From Gemmatimonadota bacterium (GTDB lineage: Bacteria; Gemmatimonadota; Gemmatimonadetes; Gemmatimonadales; Gemmatimonadaceae): 45,702 bases of DNA. The translations under genes and the position numbers were made by a program. The stretch is from contig PLLD01000029.1 in the NCBI GenBank assembly GCA_003141205.1, positions 1-45,702 on the forward strand, in the 5' to 3' direction. Within the stretch, counting starts at the first letter, position 1; the number at the start of each line of letters is the position of its first letter. This document shows, piece by piece, positions 19,000 to 27,830 of the stretch. Under the pieces are notes generated by a model, which was given only the letters and a program-made list of their open reading frames with translations, ran no database searches and was not told the DNA's origin.

Positions 19000-19039
19000 A
19001 AAGAAAAGGGGGGAGGCGCCGTGGCGTGGCGCCTCCCCC
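19000..19039 (-). terminator. Rho-independent terminator
   Basis: Perfect 12-bp stem GGGGGAGGCGCC/GGCGCCTCCCCC (19009-19020 / 19028-19039), 7-nt loop, followed on the minus strand by CTTTTCTTTCCC. Confidence 0.85.
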
Positions 19040-19063
19040 ACTGATCCTTCCTGGACCCCGGTC

Positions 19064-19294
19064 CTACTTCCTGAGCGCCTCCGGATGCTCCCGCGGGTCG
19101 ACCCAGTGCTTCCCGGTCTTCGCCATCACCCACACATCGCTCACCTCACGCAGATCCGGTAACACCTCACGCCCCGTCAGGAGAGCCACCTTCACCGCGT
19201 GTCGCTCCGCCTGATGTGCGAGGCGCTTGTCCACCTTCTCACTCGCCACCGTCTTCGTGGGAACCACGGGATGCTTCTTCCGGGACCGGCTCAT
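19064..19294 (-). CDS. Small conserved-looking hypothetical protein (76 aa, MSRSRKKHP...)
   Basis: ATG 19294 preceded by AGGAGGGTGGTCG; followed by a strong terminator. Confidence 0.7.
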   Translation of the reverse strand: MSRSRKKHPVVPTKTVASEKVDKRLAHQAERHAVKVALLTGREVLPDLREVSDVWVMAKTGKHWVDPREHPEALRK

Positions 19295-19433
19295 CGACCA
19301 CCCTCCTGAGGCGTTCGCGTCCATAGGATTGATCGCCGGAGCGCTCAGCGCAATCCGTCGCGCTCCCATCGATCGCTACCATCGATTGACGCCGCGAGTT
19401 CCCTCGCGTTTCGGCGCGCATTTTGCATCCCGA

Positions 19434-20663
19434 CTACTGCCCGGGATGCACGAGTGCACGCGCGGGTCGCCCTGCGGGGAAGAACCGCTTCAGCGCGAGG
19501 AAGTGCCGCTCGTAGAGGTGCCAACTCGCCACCCCCAGCGCCGCCGTACACGTCGTCGCGATCACGAAAAAGACCCCCTGCCGAAGCAGCCCCGTGCCTG
19601 CCAGTAACGGCACCCGGTTCACGACCGCATACACCGGGCCAAACGTGAGCAGCATCGGAAGATGGAAGACGTACATCCCGTAGCTGTACTTCCCGAAGAA
19701 TTGAAACACCGGGCGCGTCACGAGCCCATCAACCCACCCCTGCGATGCCGCGGCCACGAACGCCGTGAAGCTCACGGCCACCGCACTGAATCCCACCGCA
19801 TTGTGGAAGGGCATGAGCGCCGGCCATCGCACGGTCGCCAGGAACGACACCGCCGCCGCGATCCCCGCCACGATCCCCACGCGCGCGATCGTGCGCCGAT
19901 ACGGCGCGAGCCCCGCCGCACTCGGCGGATACCGCAGCAGGATCGCGACCGCGCCCCCCGCCGCCAGCGTGTCCATCCGCGTCCACACGTACGATGCCAC
20001 CCAGTCCCCGGAGCCGCTCGCGATCACGCCGATGCGGCAGATCAGCGCCCCGAACACGCAGGCCACACAAATGCGCAGGAGTGTCTTCGGCGAAAGTGTG
20101 AAGACCAGCCAGGGCCATATCAGATAGAACTGCTCTTCCACCGCGAGAGACCAGAAATGGCCCGTGTTGTACGGCATCGCCCCCGGCCGGCGCCAGATGA
20201 AATTCGTGGCGTGCAGCCAGTACCACCACTGATTGTGTCGCAGCGTGTCGAGCGCGGGCGTGCCACCGGGGCGAAAGAGCGGAAACACCACCACGAGGGC
20301 GAAAACGACGCCGTAGTACAACGGGAGCACGCGGAGCCCACGCCGCGCGTAGAAATTGCGCACCCGGTGCGGCGTGTCCCGCGCATCCAGCAGCACCCCG
20401 GTGATCAGAAACCCGGAGAGTACGAAGAAGAGGTCGAGGCCGGTGTACCCGAGCAGCAGCACACCGTGGACCGCCCGATCCGCTGCCGTGGCAGGCCCAT
20501 CCAGCGCGAAATGCGCGCAGAGGACCAGCACCATCGCGACCCCCCGCACCCCGTCGAGCGCCGGGACGCGCTGCTCCCCCCGCGCGCGCCGAGGGGCAGG
20601 ATTCCGAGCGGCGGACGCCCCAGTGGCGGAGGACGGCGCGGATGCGACGACGGAGCTAGACAT
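19434..20663 (-). CDS. Acyltransferase 3 family (OafA/YrhL-like) membrane protein
   Basis: 409 aa; RVPALDGVRGVAMVLVLCAHF, YTGLDLFFVLSGFLITGVLLD. Confidence 0.9.
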   Translation of the reverse strand: MSSSVVASAPSSATGASAARNPAPRRARGEQRVPALDGVRGVAMVLVLCAHFALDGPATAADRAVHGVLLLGYTGLDLFFVLSGFLITGVLLDARDTPHRVRNFYARRGLRVLPLYYGVVFALVVVFPLFRPGGTPALDTLRHNQWWYWLHATNFIWRRPGAMPYNTGHFWSLAVEEQFYLIWPWLVFTLSPKTLLRICVACVFGALICRIGVIASGSGDWVASYVWTRMDTLAAGGAVAILLRYPPSAAGLAPYRRTIARVGIVAGIAAAVSFLATVRWPALMPFHNAVGFSAVAVSFTAFVAAASQGWVDGLVTRPVFQFFGKYSYGMYVFHLPMLLTFGPVYAVVNRVPLLAGTGLLRQGVFFVIATTCTAALGVASWHLYERHFLALKRFFPAGRPARALVHPGQ

Positions 20664-21444
20664 GACGGTGGGGTACGACCATCATACGATCCTGCAGGGT
20701 CCTTGGGGACTCCCCCCGGCCCCGACGGACAGCCGCACCCCTGGCATGCGCCCCGATACGAAGCAAGGTTTTCATTTCGGCACGAATTTCCTCTTCGCCC
20801 CGGCCCCGACGAGCGATCCGGCGTCGCTCCTGCAATTCCAGCAGCGACTGGCCGAAACGAGTAACACCCTCGTCTTCGACCAGGCGCAGCGTACGCCGAC
20901 GGGAGTGGCCCTGGCGCGACAGGCCCTCCCCCTCCAGATCACCGTGGGACTCGTCGGCCCCGGGCTCGGGCAGCTCCTGATGGCCGCCCCACAGCCTAAC
21001 CGCCCGTTGGTCAGCTTCATCGAAGAGGCCGAAATGATCGTGCAGGCCTACCGGCGCGTCTGGCCGGCGCCCGTGCAGATCGTGCGGCGCGATTGCACGC
21101 TCCGCTACCTGTACGCCGTGCGCGAGGGGCACGCGATGCAGTTCCTCTGGGAGCGGCGCCTGCATCAAACCGAAGCCGGTCTCCACCCCCTCGGCCGCCC
21201 CGTGCTCGGCGGCGGCCTTCGCCTCGTCATGCCCGCCCGGCCCGATGCACCGGCCGATCCGGGAATCGAAGTCAAGATCGAGTCGCTGCTCGCGGATGCG
21301 CGTCAACTGTTTCTCGAAACCCAATTTGTGTGGGAAATGGCGCCGGCCACCGGCGGAGACATGGATCCGCGCCCTCTGATCGAGGCGGTAGATGCGTATA
21401 ACGACGGGCCGCTGACAGATTTTGTGACAGCGGGCGCGTGGTGA
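20662..21444 (+). CDS. Hypothetical protein
   Basis: ORF open from 20356; ATG 20662 has an SD-like CGGAGCTAGAC. Alternative start 20749. No family recognised. Confidence 0.6.
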   Translation: MTVGYDHHTILQGPWGLPPAPTDSRTPGMRPDTKQGFHFGTNFLFAPAPTSDPASLLQFQQRLAETSNTLVFDQAQRTPTGVALARQALPLQITVGLVGPGLGQLLMAAPQPNRPLVSFIEEAEMIVQAYRRVWPAPVQIVRRDCTLRYLYAVREGHAMQFLWERRLHQTEAGLHPLGRPVLGGGLRLVMPARPDAPADPGIEVKIESLLADARQLFLETQFVWEMAPATGGDMDPRPLIEAVDAYNDGPLTDFVTAGAW

Positions 21445-22808
21445 TTATCCCGAATTCCGCCGTCCGGCAGAGCCGGTGGCGAAAACTGCCCCTTGCAGGA
21501 GCGACGCGGAAGGTCTACTCTGGGGGCACGACCTCTATGCGCCCCTCCGCCAAATCCGCCGCCGCGCCGCAGTCCGGGCGGACCGTTGCCCACACCGCCT
21601 TTTTCGAGGCGCTCGGTGCGTTGCCCGATGGGGGCGGAGCACGCTGGGCCGATATCCTCGCCGGTCTCGTGACGTTGCGGCTGGTCGATCGGTGGGCGCG
21701 TCACGAAACGTCGTCATTGTCGCGGACCGCCCTCAACGCCGTCGAGCAGGCGATCTGCAGCGTCGATGTGCGTACCCCTCTCCGGCCAGCGCTGAACGAG
21801 ATCGTCGAGGCGGTGCGCGGCTCGCTGCATCGCGCAGACGTCGATGTCCTGGCCGCCGTCCTGGCGTACGCGCACACGCTCCGGCTCAACGCCGATTGGG
21901 CGCTCGCCACCGATGTCTATCAGACGGTGATCACGGCCGCGCGCACGCCGGGCGACCAGCGGCTCGCGCCCGAGGCGTACGATCGGCTCGGCTACTGCTT
22001 GCGTATGCTGGGCGAGCTCGACCGCGCGCTCGAGGCCTATTCCGCCGGTCATGCGATCGCGATCGAGCGGGGCGACACCACCATGGCGCTCCGCATTCGC
22101 GTGTCGGAGGCCAACGTCTCGATCGGCCGCGGGAATTTCCCGGCCGCCGAGCTGCTGCTGGAGGAAATCGTGACGGCGGCGTATGCGGCGGACCTCCCCG
22201 CGATCGCCGCCCTCGCTCTGCACGACCGGGGCCTCGTGGCACACGTTCGCGGACAGATCGAGCGCGGCATCCTGTTCTATCACGACGCGCTCATTCACGC
22301 GACCGATCCCAGCCAGCGCGATCGTCTGCTCGCGGATCTGGGCCGAGCCTTCGGAGAGATGGGCGCGCGCGACGTCGCGCGCGAGGCCCTGCTCCTTCTA
22401 TATGTGACGGGCACCGCCCAGGTCGATCGTTGGGTTGCCGCGATCAACCTGCTCGAGCTCGCCGCACTCGACACGCAAGAGACGGTGTTCGAGGAGTACC
22501 GGCGCGAGCTCGCCCGTGCCGACCTTCCCCCCCGCTACCAGGCATTTTACCACCTCTTCGTCGGCGAGGGATGCGCGCGCTTCGGCCGGATGAAATGCGC
22601 ACTCTCCAGCTTCCACCGCGCCATCAAGGTCGCCGAGGAATACGAGGTGAATGAAGTCCTTGTCCGCGCCCAGACGGGGCGCGACGCCGTCCAGCGGCAT
22701 CGCGCCACGCCTCCGTACCCGGCGGCGGTCGAGGTCCCGGAGACCGTTGCGCATGTCGCGAGCGCCCTACGGATCCTCCGGGAACAGGCGGCAGCCGCTC
22801 ACCCCTAA
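21438..22808 (+). CDS. TPR-like repeat protein
   Basis: 456 aa; repeated helical pairs (YDRLGYCLRMLGELDRALEAYSAGHAIAIERGD). Start could be 21438 (GTG) or 21537 (ATG). Confidence 0.75.
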   Translation: MVIIPNSAVRQSRWRKLPLAGATRKVYSGGTTSMRPSAKSAAAPQSGRTVAHTAFFEALGALPDGGGARWADILAGLVTLRLVDRWARHETSSLSRTALNAVEQAICSVDVRTPLRPALNEIVEAVRGSLHRADVDVLAAVLAYAHTLRLNADWALATDVYQTVITAARTPGDQRLAPEAYDRLGYCLRMLGELDRALEAYSAGHAIAIERGDTTMALRIRVSEANVSIGRGNFPAAELLLEEIVTAAYAADLPAIAALALHDRGLVAHVRGQIERGILFYHDALIHATDPSQRDRLLADLGRAFGEMGARDVAREALLLLYVTGTAQVDRWVAAINLLELAALDTQETVFEEYRRELARADLPPRYQAFYHLFVGEGCARFGRMKCALSSFHRAIKVAEEYEVNEVLVRAQTGRDAVQRHRATPPYPAAVEVPETVAHVASALRILREQAAAAHP

Positions 22809-22844
22809 TAGAGCGACTACCGCGCGGAACCGAGTTTTATGCGC

Positions 22845-22976
22845 CTAGTGACACTGTCCACTGCCGAGCCCGACACCCGGGTTGCCGCAGTCACGCGACG
22901 GTGACGTCGGGCTGGCACAAGCGGCGAGAACAACGGCGGCAATGGTGATGGCGAGCATCGAGAGGCGGCGGGTCAT
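22845..22976 (-). CDS. 43-aa predicted lipoprotein (not in ORF list)
   Basis: MTRRLSMLAITIAAVVLAACASPTSPSRDCGNPGVGLGSGQCH; lipobox VLAAC; upstream CGGAGATCCCGACA as SD. Confidence 0.65.
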   Translation of the reverse strand: MTRRLSMLAITIAAVVLAACASPTSPSRDCGNPGVGLGSGQCH

Positions 22977-23099
22977 TGTCGGGATCTCCGAAGTGAAGGG
23001 GCAGACAGCACGGTACCATTACCAGTGTAGGCCGCCTGCTGGAGCCCCGACATGAGCCATTTCGGCCACGATACCCCCTAATCAGGGAACGCGGCGCTC

Positions 23100-23990
23100 G
23101 TGGAAATCGTCGCTCTCCTGTCCGAGCATCTGCTGACCGCGTTCTCTCTCGCGGCAGGGCCTCGGCACAGCGTGCGGATCGTGCGCACGGTTGCCGCGTT
23201 CGATGCGGTTCTGCGCCTGCATCCGATCGATGTCGCCGTGGTCGACCCGCAGGCTGCGGGGGTGGGGCGCGGGGGGATGCTCCAGCTCATCCCCGTGCTG
23301 GCGCGCCATGCCACCGTCCCGACCATCGCCTACACGACGGTCTCACCCGAGGCGGTCCGGGCCTGCGCGCGGCTAGCCGCGCACGGGGTGCACCATGTCG
23401 TGCTCAAAGGCTACGACGATGACCCCGCGAGTTTTCGTGCGCTACTCGAAGGGATTGGTGTCGAAGCGCTATCCGACGCGGTCCTCACGCTGTTGCAGCC
23501 GCTCCTGGCCCAGCTCCCCGGTCCGGTCGCCGCGGCCATCGAATCCCTCTTCCAACTCCCGCAAACCGTCGGCGACGTCGAGACTCTCGCCCGGCTCGCG
23601 GGAACTCCTCGCCGGACCTTCGACAGGGTCCTGGCCCGCGCCGGGCTGGTACAGGGGTGGACCCTCATCCGCGCGGCGCGGGTGGTCAGAGCCTACGATT
23701 ATCTCCGCGGCCCCGCCAGCCGCGTGAAAGAAGCCGCGGCGAAGGTGGGCTACCTTCGACCCGAGCAGCTCACGGATGACGTGACCCTGATCACCGGGTT
23801 CCTGCCGTCGTCGCTCCGCCGTGCCCTCGACCCCGAGGATTTCGTCGCGCGCGTCGCATTGCGCCTGCGCCGCGTACCGGTCGTGATCGCGCCGGAGCCC
23901 CCCATCATCCATCACGCCACGAGACCAGGGGTGCACAACGTGCCGGCCGTCCCCGCCCTGCGCACCCTGCGCCCCCGAACGGGGTCGTAA
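23100..23990 (+). CDS. Receiver-like domain plus AraC-type HTH regulator
   Basis: 296 aa; N-terminal IDVAVVDPQ...IAYTTVS...HVVLKGYDD; C-terminal AraC-like helices (VVRAYDYLRGPASRVKEAAAKVGYLRPEQLTDD). Confidence 0.65.
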   Translation: MEIVALLSEHLLTAFSLAAGPRHSVRIVRTVAAFDAVLRLHPIDVAVVDPQAAGVGRGGMLQLIPVLARHATVPTIAYTTVSPEAVRACARLAAHGVHHVVLKGYDDDPASFRALLEGIGVEALSDAVLTLLQPLLAQLPGPVAAAIESLFQLPQTVGDVETLARLAGTPRRTFDRVLARAGLVQGWTLIRAARVVRAYDYLRGPASRVKEAAAKVGYLRPEQLTDDVTLITGFLPSSLRRALDPEDFVARVALRLRRVPVVIAPEPPIIHHATRPGVHNVPAVPALRTLRPRTGS

Positions 23991-24031
23991 GCAGCCCAGG
24001 AATACCTGGCTGAGCTCGCCCGAAGCGCGGG

Positions 24032-25021
24032 TTACGGGGCGAGAACGGCGGCCATCAGAACCCAGCCCGTCCGGTCCGTGCCGCTCGACTGATCGTAATA
24101 GAAGGCGTAGACCTTGTGGGTCACCGGGTCGACCGCCACCGAGCGAGCACCGCCTCCGGTTTTCACGACGTCGACGACCTTATAGGAATCCGGCGTGTCT
24201 TCGTGCACGATCGTGAGCGACGAGTCGGTCCGATTGGCATTGAAGATGAGCCGGGTCGCGGCATCGAACCCGTTCTCGTCGGCGTGCCCGCTCACGGGAA
24301 TCCGGGTGACGACCGCGCCATTGTCGGCATTCACGACGACGAGCTCCTTGTCGCAGCCCAAGAAGAGCCGCCGGCGTGCGCGGTCCATCGACAGCCCCTG
24401 GGGCTCCCGACAGTTGGCGATCGGGTACCGCGTCTCGATGGCGAGCGTCGTGGGATCGACCTTGAGGACGATCGCCGAGTCCTCGCGATTGATGAACAGC
24501 TTCCCTCGTCCATCGGTTACGGCGGACTCCAGCTTGGTCCCGAGGTGTGTGCGGAGCACGACCGTGCCAGCCCGCATGTCGACGACCGTGACGGTGTCAT
24601 CGAGCATGAACGCCCGTCCCGTCCCTGGATCGAAGACGCTCGCATCACCCTCCCCGGCCACGCGTCCCGTCACCTTCCCCGTGACGAGATCGAAGAGCGT
24701 CCCGTTGCGCGCGAGTCCCCGTCCGAGCTCGACGGCGAGGGCGTAGCCGCCCGCGGCCTTCCCCGGGATCGAGTCGATGACACTGTCCCGGTCGATGTCG
24801 ACGATCGTGTTGCCGAGCCCGTAGAGCCGCCGGTGCGTCGAATCGATGACGATGAAGTCGGCCTTGTATCCGGCTCCCTGCGTGCCGAGCGTGATGCGGC
24901 GGACGACATGGTAGTGGGGACCGCGCTCCTGCGGCACGGCGGCGATGAGGGCCCCGGCGGCGAGCGTGGCGCATACCGAACGAGAGAGGGATCGCATGAG
25001 GCGAGAACTTAAGACGTCCAC
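24032..25021 (-). CDS. YncE-like beta-propeller exported protein
   Basis: 329 aa, signal peptide, repeated propeller blades (FDPGTGRAFMLDDTVTVVDMRAGTVV). Confidence 0.75.
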   Translation of the reverse strand: MDVLSSRLMRSLSRSVCATLAAGALIAAVPQERGPHYHVVRRITLGTQGAGYKADFIVIDSTHRRLYGLGNTIVDIDRDSVIDSIPGKAAGGYALAVELGRGLARNGTLFDLVTGKVTGRVAGEGDASVFDPGTGRAFMLDDTVTVVDMRAGTVVLRTHLGTKLESAVTDGRGKLFINREDSAIVLKVDPTTLAIETRYPIANCREPQGLSMDRARRRLFLGCDKELVVVNADNGAVVTRIPVSGHADENGFDAATRLIFNANRTDSSLTIVHEDTPDSYKVVDVVKTGGGARSVAVDPVTHKVYAFYYDQSSGTDRTGWVLMAAVLAP

Positions 25022-25069
25022 CTGTCCTCACAATTACAGCGCGTAACGGCAATGTCACGCACCGCGCAC

Positions 25070-25510
25070 CTACCCGGTCGGCGCGTCGATCTCCGCGAGC
25101 CGACGGACGTGACGCCCGCCCTCGAACGCCGTCGAGAACCACGTCTCGACGATCGGGAGCAGCTCCGGCTCCGGAATCATCCGCTCGCCGAGCGACAGCA
25201 CGTTCGCATCGTTGTGCATCCGGGCCAGCCGCGCAGACTCGACGTTCCAGCAGAGCGTGCAGCGCACGCCCCGCACGCGATTGGCCACGATCGCCTCGCC
25301 ATTCCCCGAGCCCCCGAGCACGATCCCCCGCTCCGCCGCTCCACTCGCCACGGCCTCCGCGACCGGCCGGATGAACAGTGGGTAATCCACTGACGGCGAT
25401 GCGGCGTTCGTCCCGAAGTCCGTCACGGCATGCCCCTGCGCGCGCAGCCAGGCGATGAGGAGAGTCTTGTAGCGATACCCCGCGTGGTCCGACCCGATGG
25501 CGACCTTCAC
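25070..25510 (-). CDS. rpiB: Ribose-5-phosphate isomerase B
   Basis: GTG at 25510: MKVAIGSDHAGYRYKTLLIAWL...VDYPLFIRPVAEAVASG...GIVLGGSGNGEAIVANRVRGVRC; overlaps the DLH stop by 4 nt. Confidence 0.92.
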   Translation of the reverse strand: MKVAIGSDHAGYRYKTLLIAWLRAQGHAVTDFGTNAASPSVDYPLFIRPVAEAVASGAAERGIVLGGSGNGEAIVANRVRGVRCTLCWNVESARLARMHNDANVLSLGERMIPEPELLPIVETWFSTAFEGGRHVRRLAEIDAPTG

Positions 25511-26208
25511 GCGCCGCCGCCGGCGACGTGCCGCGCCAGGAACGCGAGCGTTCGATCCCACGCCAACGCCGAGGAGGCCGCGTCGTACACCTGCGGCCGC
25601 GTGTCGTTGAAGAAGGCATGCCCGGCGTCGTAGTAATAGTCCTCCACCGGCAACCCCTGCCCGCGCAGGCGATCCAGCATCGCGCGCGCGGCCGCTTCCG
25701 GCACGCTCTTGTCGCGCAAACCGAAATGCCCCTGCACCGGCACGCGCAGCTTCGCCGGATCGATCGTGACCGTGGGATGCCCGCCGTAGAAATCGATCGC
25801 GGCCGCGAACCGGTCGGGATACTCCGACGCGGCGTAGAGCGCGAGGGCGCCCCCCATGCAGAAGCCGAGCACGCCGACCGCCTTGGGCGCGACCGCGGCG
25901 AGGCCGAGGAGGTAATCCGCGGCGCCGCGGATGTCCGTCGCGGCCGCGTCGATGTTGAGCGCCATGAGGAGCCGCTGCGCCGCATCCGGGCTCGTCGCCC
26001 GCTCGCCATGATACAGGTCGGGCGCGAGCGTCACGTACCCGGCATCGGCGAAGCGATCGGCGACCGCCTTGATGTGATCGACGAGTCCCCACCATTCCTG
26101 GATGAGCACGAGCCCCGGGCCGCCGCCCTTCGGCGGCAGCGCGAGATAGCCCGGCGCCGTTCTCCCGTTCGCGCGAAACGCAATCAGTGTTCCGGTCATG
26201 CCGCCCAA
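25507..26208 (-). CDS. Dienelactone hydrolase family protein
   Basis: 233 aa; VLGFCMGGALALYAAS nucleophile elbow; DYYYDAGHAFFND. Confidence 0.9.
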   Translation of the reverse strand: MGGMTGTLIAFRANGRTAPGYLALPPKGGGPGLVLIQEWWGLVDHIKAVADRFADAGYVTLAPDLYHGERATSPDAAQRLLMALNIDAAATDIRGAADYLLGLAAVAPKAVGVLGFCMGGALALYAASEYPDRFAAAIDFYGGHPTVTIDPAKLRVPVQGHFGLRDKSVPEAAARAMLDRLRGQGLPVEDYYYDAGHAFFNDTRPQVYDAASSALAWDRTLAFLARHVAGGGA

Positions 26209-26239
26209 TGTATGGACCGGCGCTGCTCAGCGCCTGCGC

Positions 26240-27802
26240 TCACAGATCGCGCCCCACCAGCGTCTCCAGATTTGCGCGCGCCAGCTGATAGTCGTAGCGC
26301 GCGTTGACCAGGAGCTGCTCCGCCTGGGCGAGGCTCTCCTCCGCGACTGCGAGATCCAGGACGGTCGCCGCACCGACGCCGTAGCGCGACTGCTCGACCC
26401 GGTAATTCTCCTGCGCGCTGGCGTGCGACACGCGCGCGAGCCGGATCTGTTCCGCGGCGAGTCGCACCCCGCCGAGCAGCGCCTCCGCCTGGGCGCGCGC
26501 ATTGCGCTCGGCGTCACGGGCCGTGATGCGCGCGACCTCGCGCGCCGCCTGCGTCCGCTCGACCTGATCCTCGCGCACGAATCCGTTGAAGAGCGGGAAC
26601 ACCGTTCCCAGCTGCACCTGCCACCCGGGCTGAATCGTGCTCCCCGGCACGACCGTCCGAACCGCGGTGTATCCGCCCCCGAGCCGAACGGTCGGGAGGT
26701 ACTGCGTGCGCGCCGCCCAGACCGCTGCGTTGGCGGCGCGCGCGGAATCGACCGCCGCCACCAGCGTCGGCGCCGCCATCACCGCCAGCGCGATGACCGC
26801 CGTGTCCGAGAGCGCGAGCGGCGTCGGATCCAGCGGCGCACCCCGCTGCGCTTCCGCCGGACCTTCGATACCGGCCAGCCGCCCCAACGCGTACGCGTCG
26901 GATCGCCGATTGGTGATGGCCTGCAGCAACTGCTGGCGCGCCGTGTTGAGATTGAGCTCGAACTGCAGCACGTCGGCCGGCGTCGCCGCACCGACCGCGC
27001 GCCGGTGCTGCGCCGCCCGGAGATCCTCCCCCGCACGCTTGACCTGCGCGCGCGCGACGTCCTCGAGATCCTCGTCGCGCATGACGTTGTAATACGCCGT
27101 TTTCACGGATCCGATGACGAGGAACGTCTGCTCCGTCTCGGTCGAGTGCGCCGCGCGCGACAGCGCCCGCGCCCACGCATTGTCGGCCGGGCGCCGCCCG
27201 GCAGTAAAGATGTCGATCCCCGCGGCGACGTTGACGTACGCATTGTTGTACGGGCCGGTGGTCAGCCCCGCCCCCGTTGTCGGCGTCGCCGGCGTCACCT
27301 GCTGCAGGAGATCGGTTGGATTCGCGGGTAGGGGCGCGCGGAGCAGATCGCTCTCCGTGCCCGCATTCGCCCCGCCCACGCTGATGCTCGAGGGAGAATC
27401 TCCCAAGCTGGGCGTTCCGTCGTGGTACCACACCCCCGTCGCCACCGCGGACGGCAGGAATTCGCCGAAGGCGACGCGCTCCGTGGACCGTGCGTTGCGC
27501 ACACCGGCGCGCGCCACCGCCGTGACCGGGCTCGTACGCATGGCCCCCGCTATCGCGTCGGCGAGCGCGATCGTGGTGTCCGGCACCAGCGGCACCGTAT
27601 CGAGCGCGACGGCGGCGCTGTCGGCGAGAAGGACCGTGTCATTCGGCGCGGGCGGCATCGCCAGCGTGCCAGCGGCCCCTCCGACGCCCGCTTGCGCCGC
27701 GGCACGGGAAGCGAGACACACAATCAAGGCGACGGCGGTGAGCCACGGCCGCGTCGATCCGACAGCGGCGGACGTCACGAGGTGAGACACATGAGCACGC
27801 AA
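26240..27802 (-). CDS. TolC-family outer membrane efflux protein
   Basis: 520 aa; signal peptide; two OEP repeats, coiled coils. Confidence 0.88.
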   Translation of the reverse strand: MRAHVSHLVTSAAVGSTRPWLTAVALIVCLASRAAAQAGVGGAAGTLAMPPAPNDTVLLADSAAVALDTVPLVPDTTIALADAIAGAMRTSPVTAVARAGVRNARSTERVAFGEFLPSAVATGVWYHDGTPSLGDSPSSISVGGANAGTESDLLRAPLPANPTDLLQQVTPATPTTGAGLTTGPYNNAYVNVAAGIDIFTAGRRPADNAWARALSRAAHSTETEQTFLVIGSVKTAYYNVMRDEDLEDVARAQVKRAGEDLRAAQHRRAVGAATPADVLQFELNLNTARQQLLQAITNRRSDAYALGRLAGIEGPAEAQRGAPLDPTPLALSDTAVIALAVMAAPTLVAAVDSARAANAAVWAARTQYLPTVRLGGGYTAVRTVVPGSTIQPGWQVQLGTVFPLFNGFVREDQVERTQAAREVARITARDAERNARAQAEALLGGVRLAAEQIRLARVSHASAQENYRVEQSRYGVGAATVLDLAVAEESLAQAEQLLVNARYDYQLARANLETLVGRDL

Positions 27803-27830
27803 AAATACGGCGCGCGCCGGGCGGACGTTG

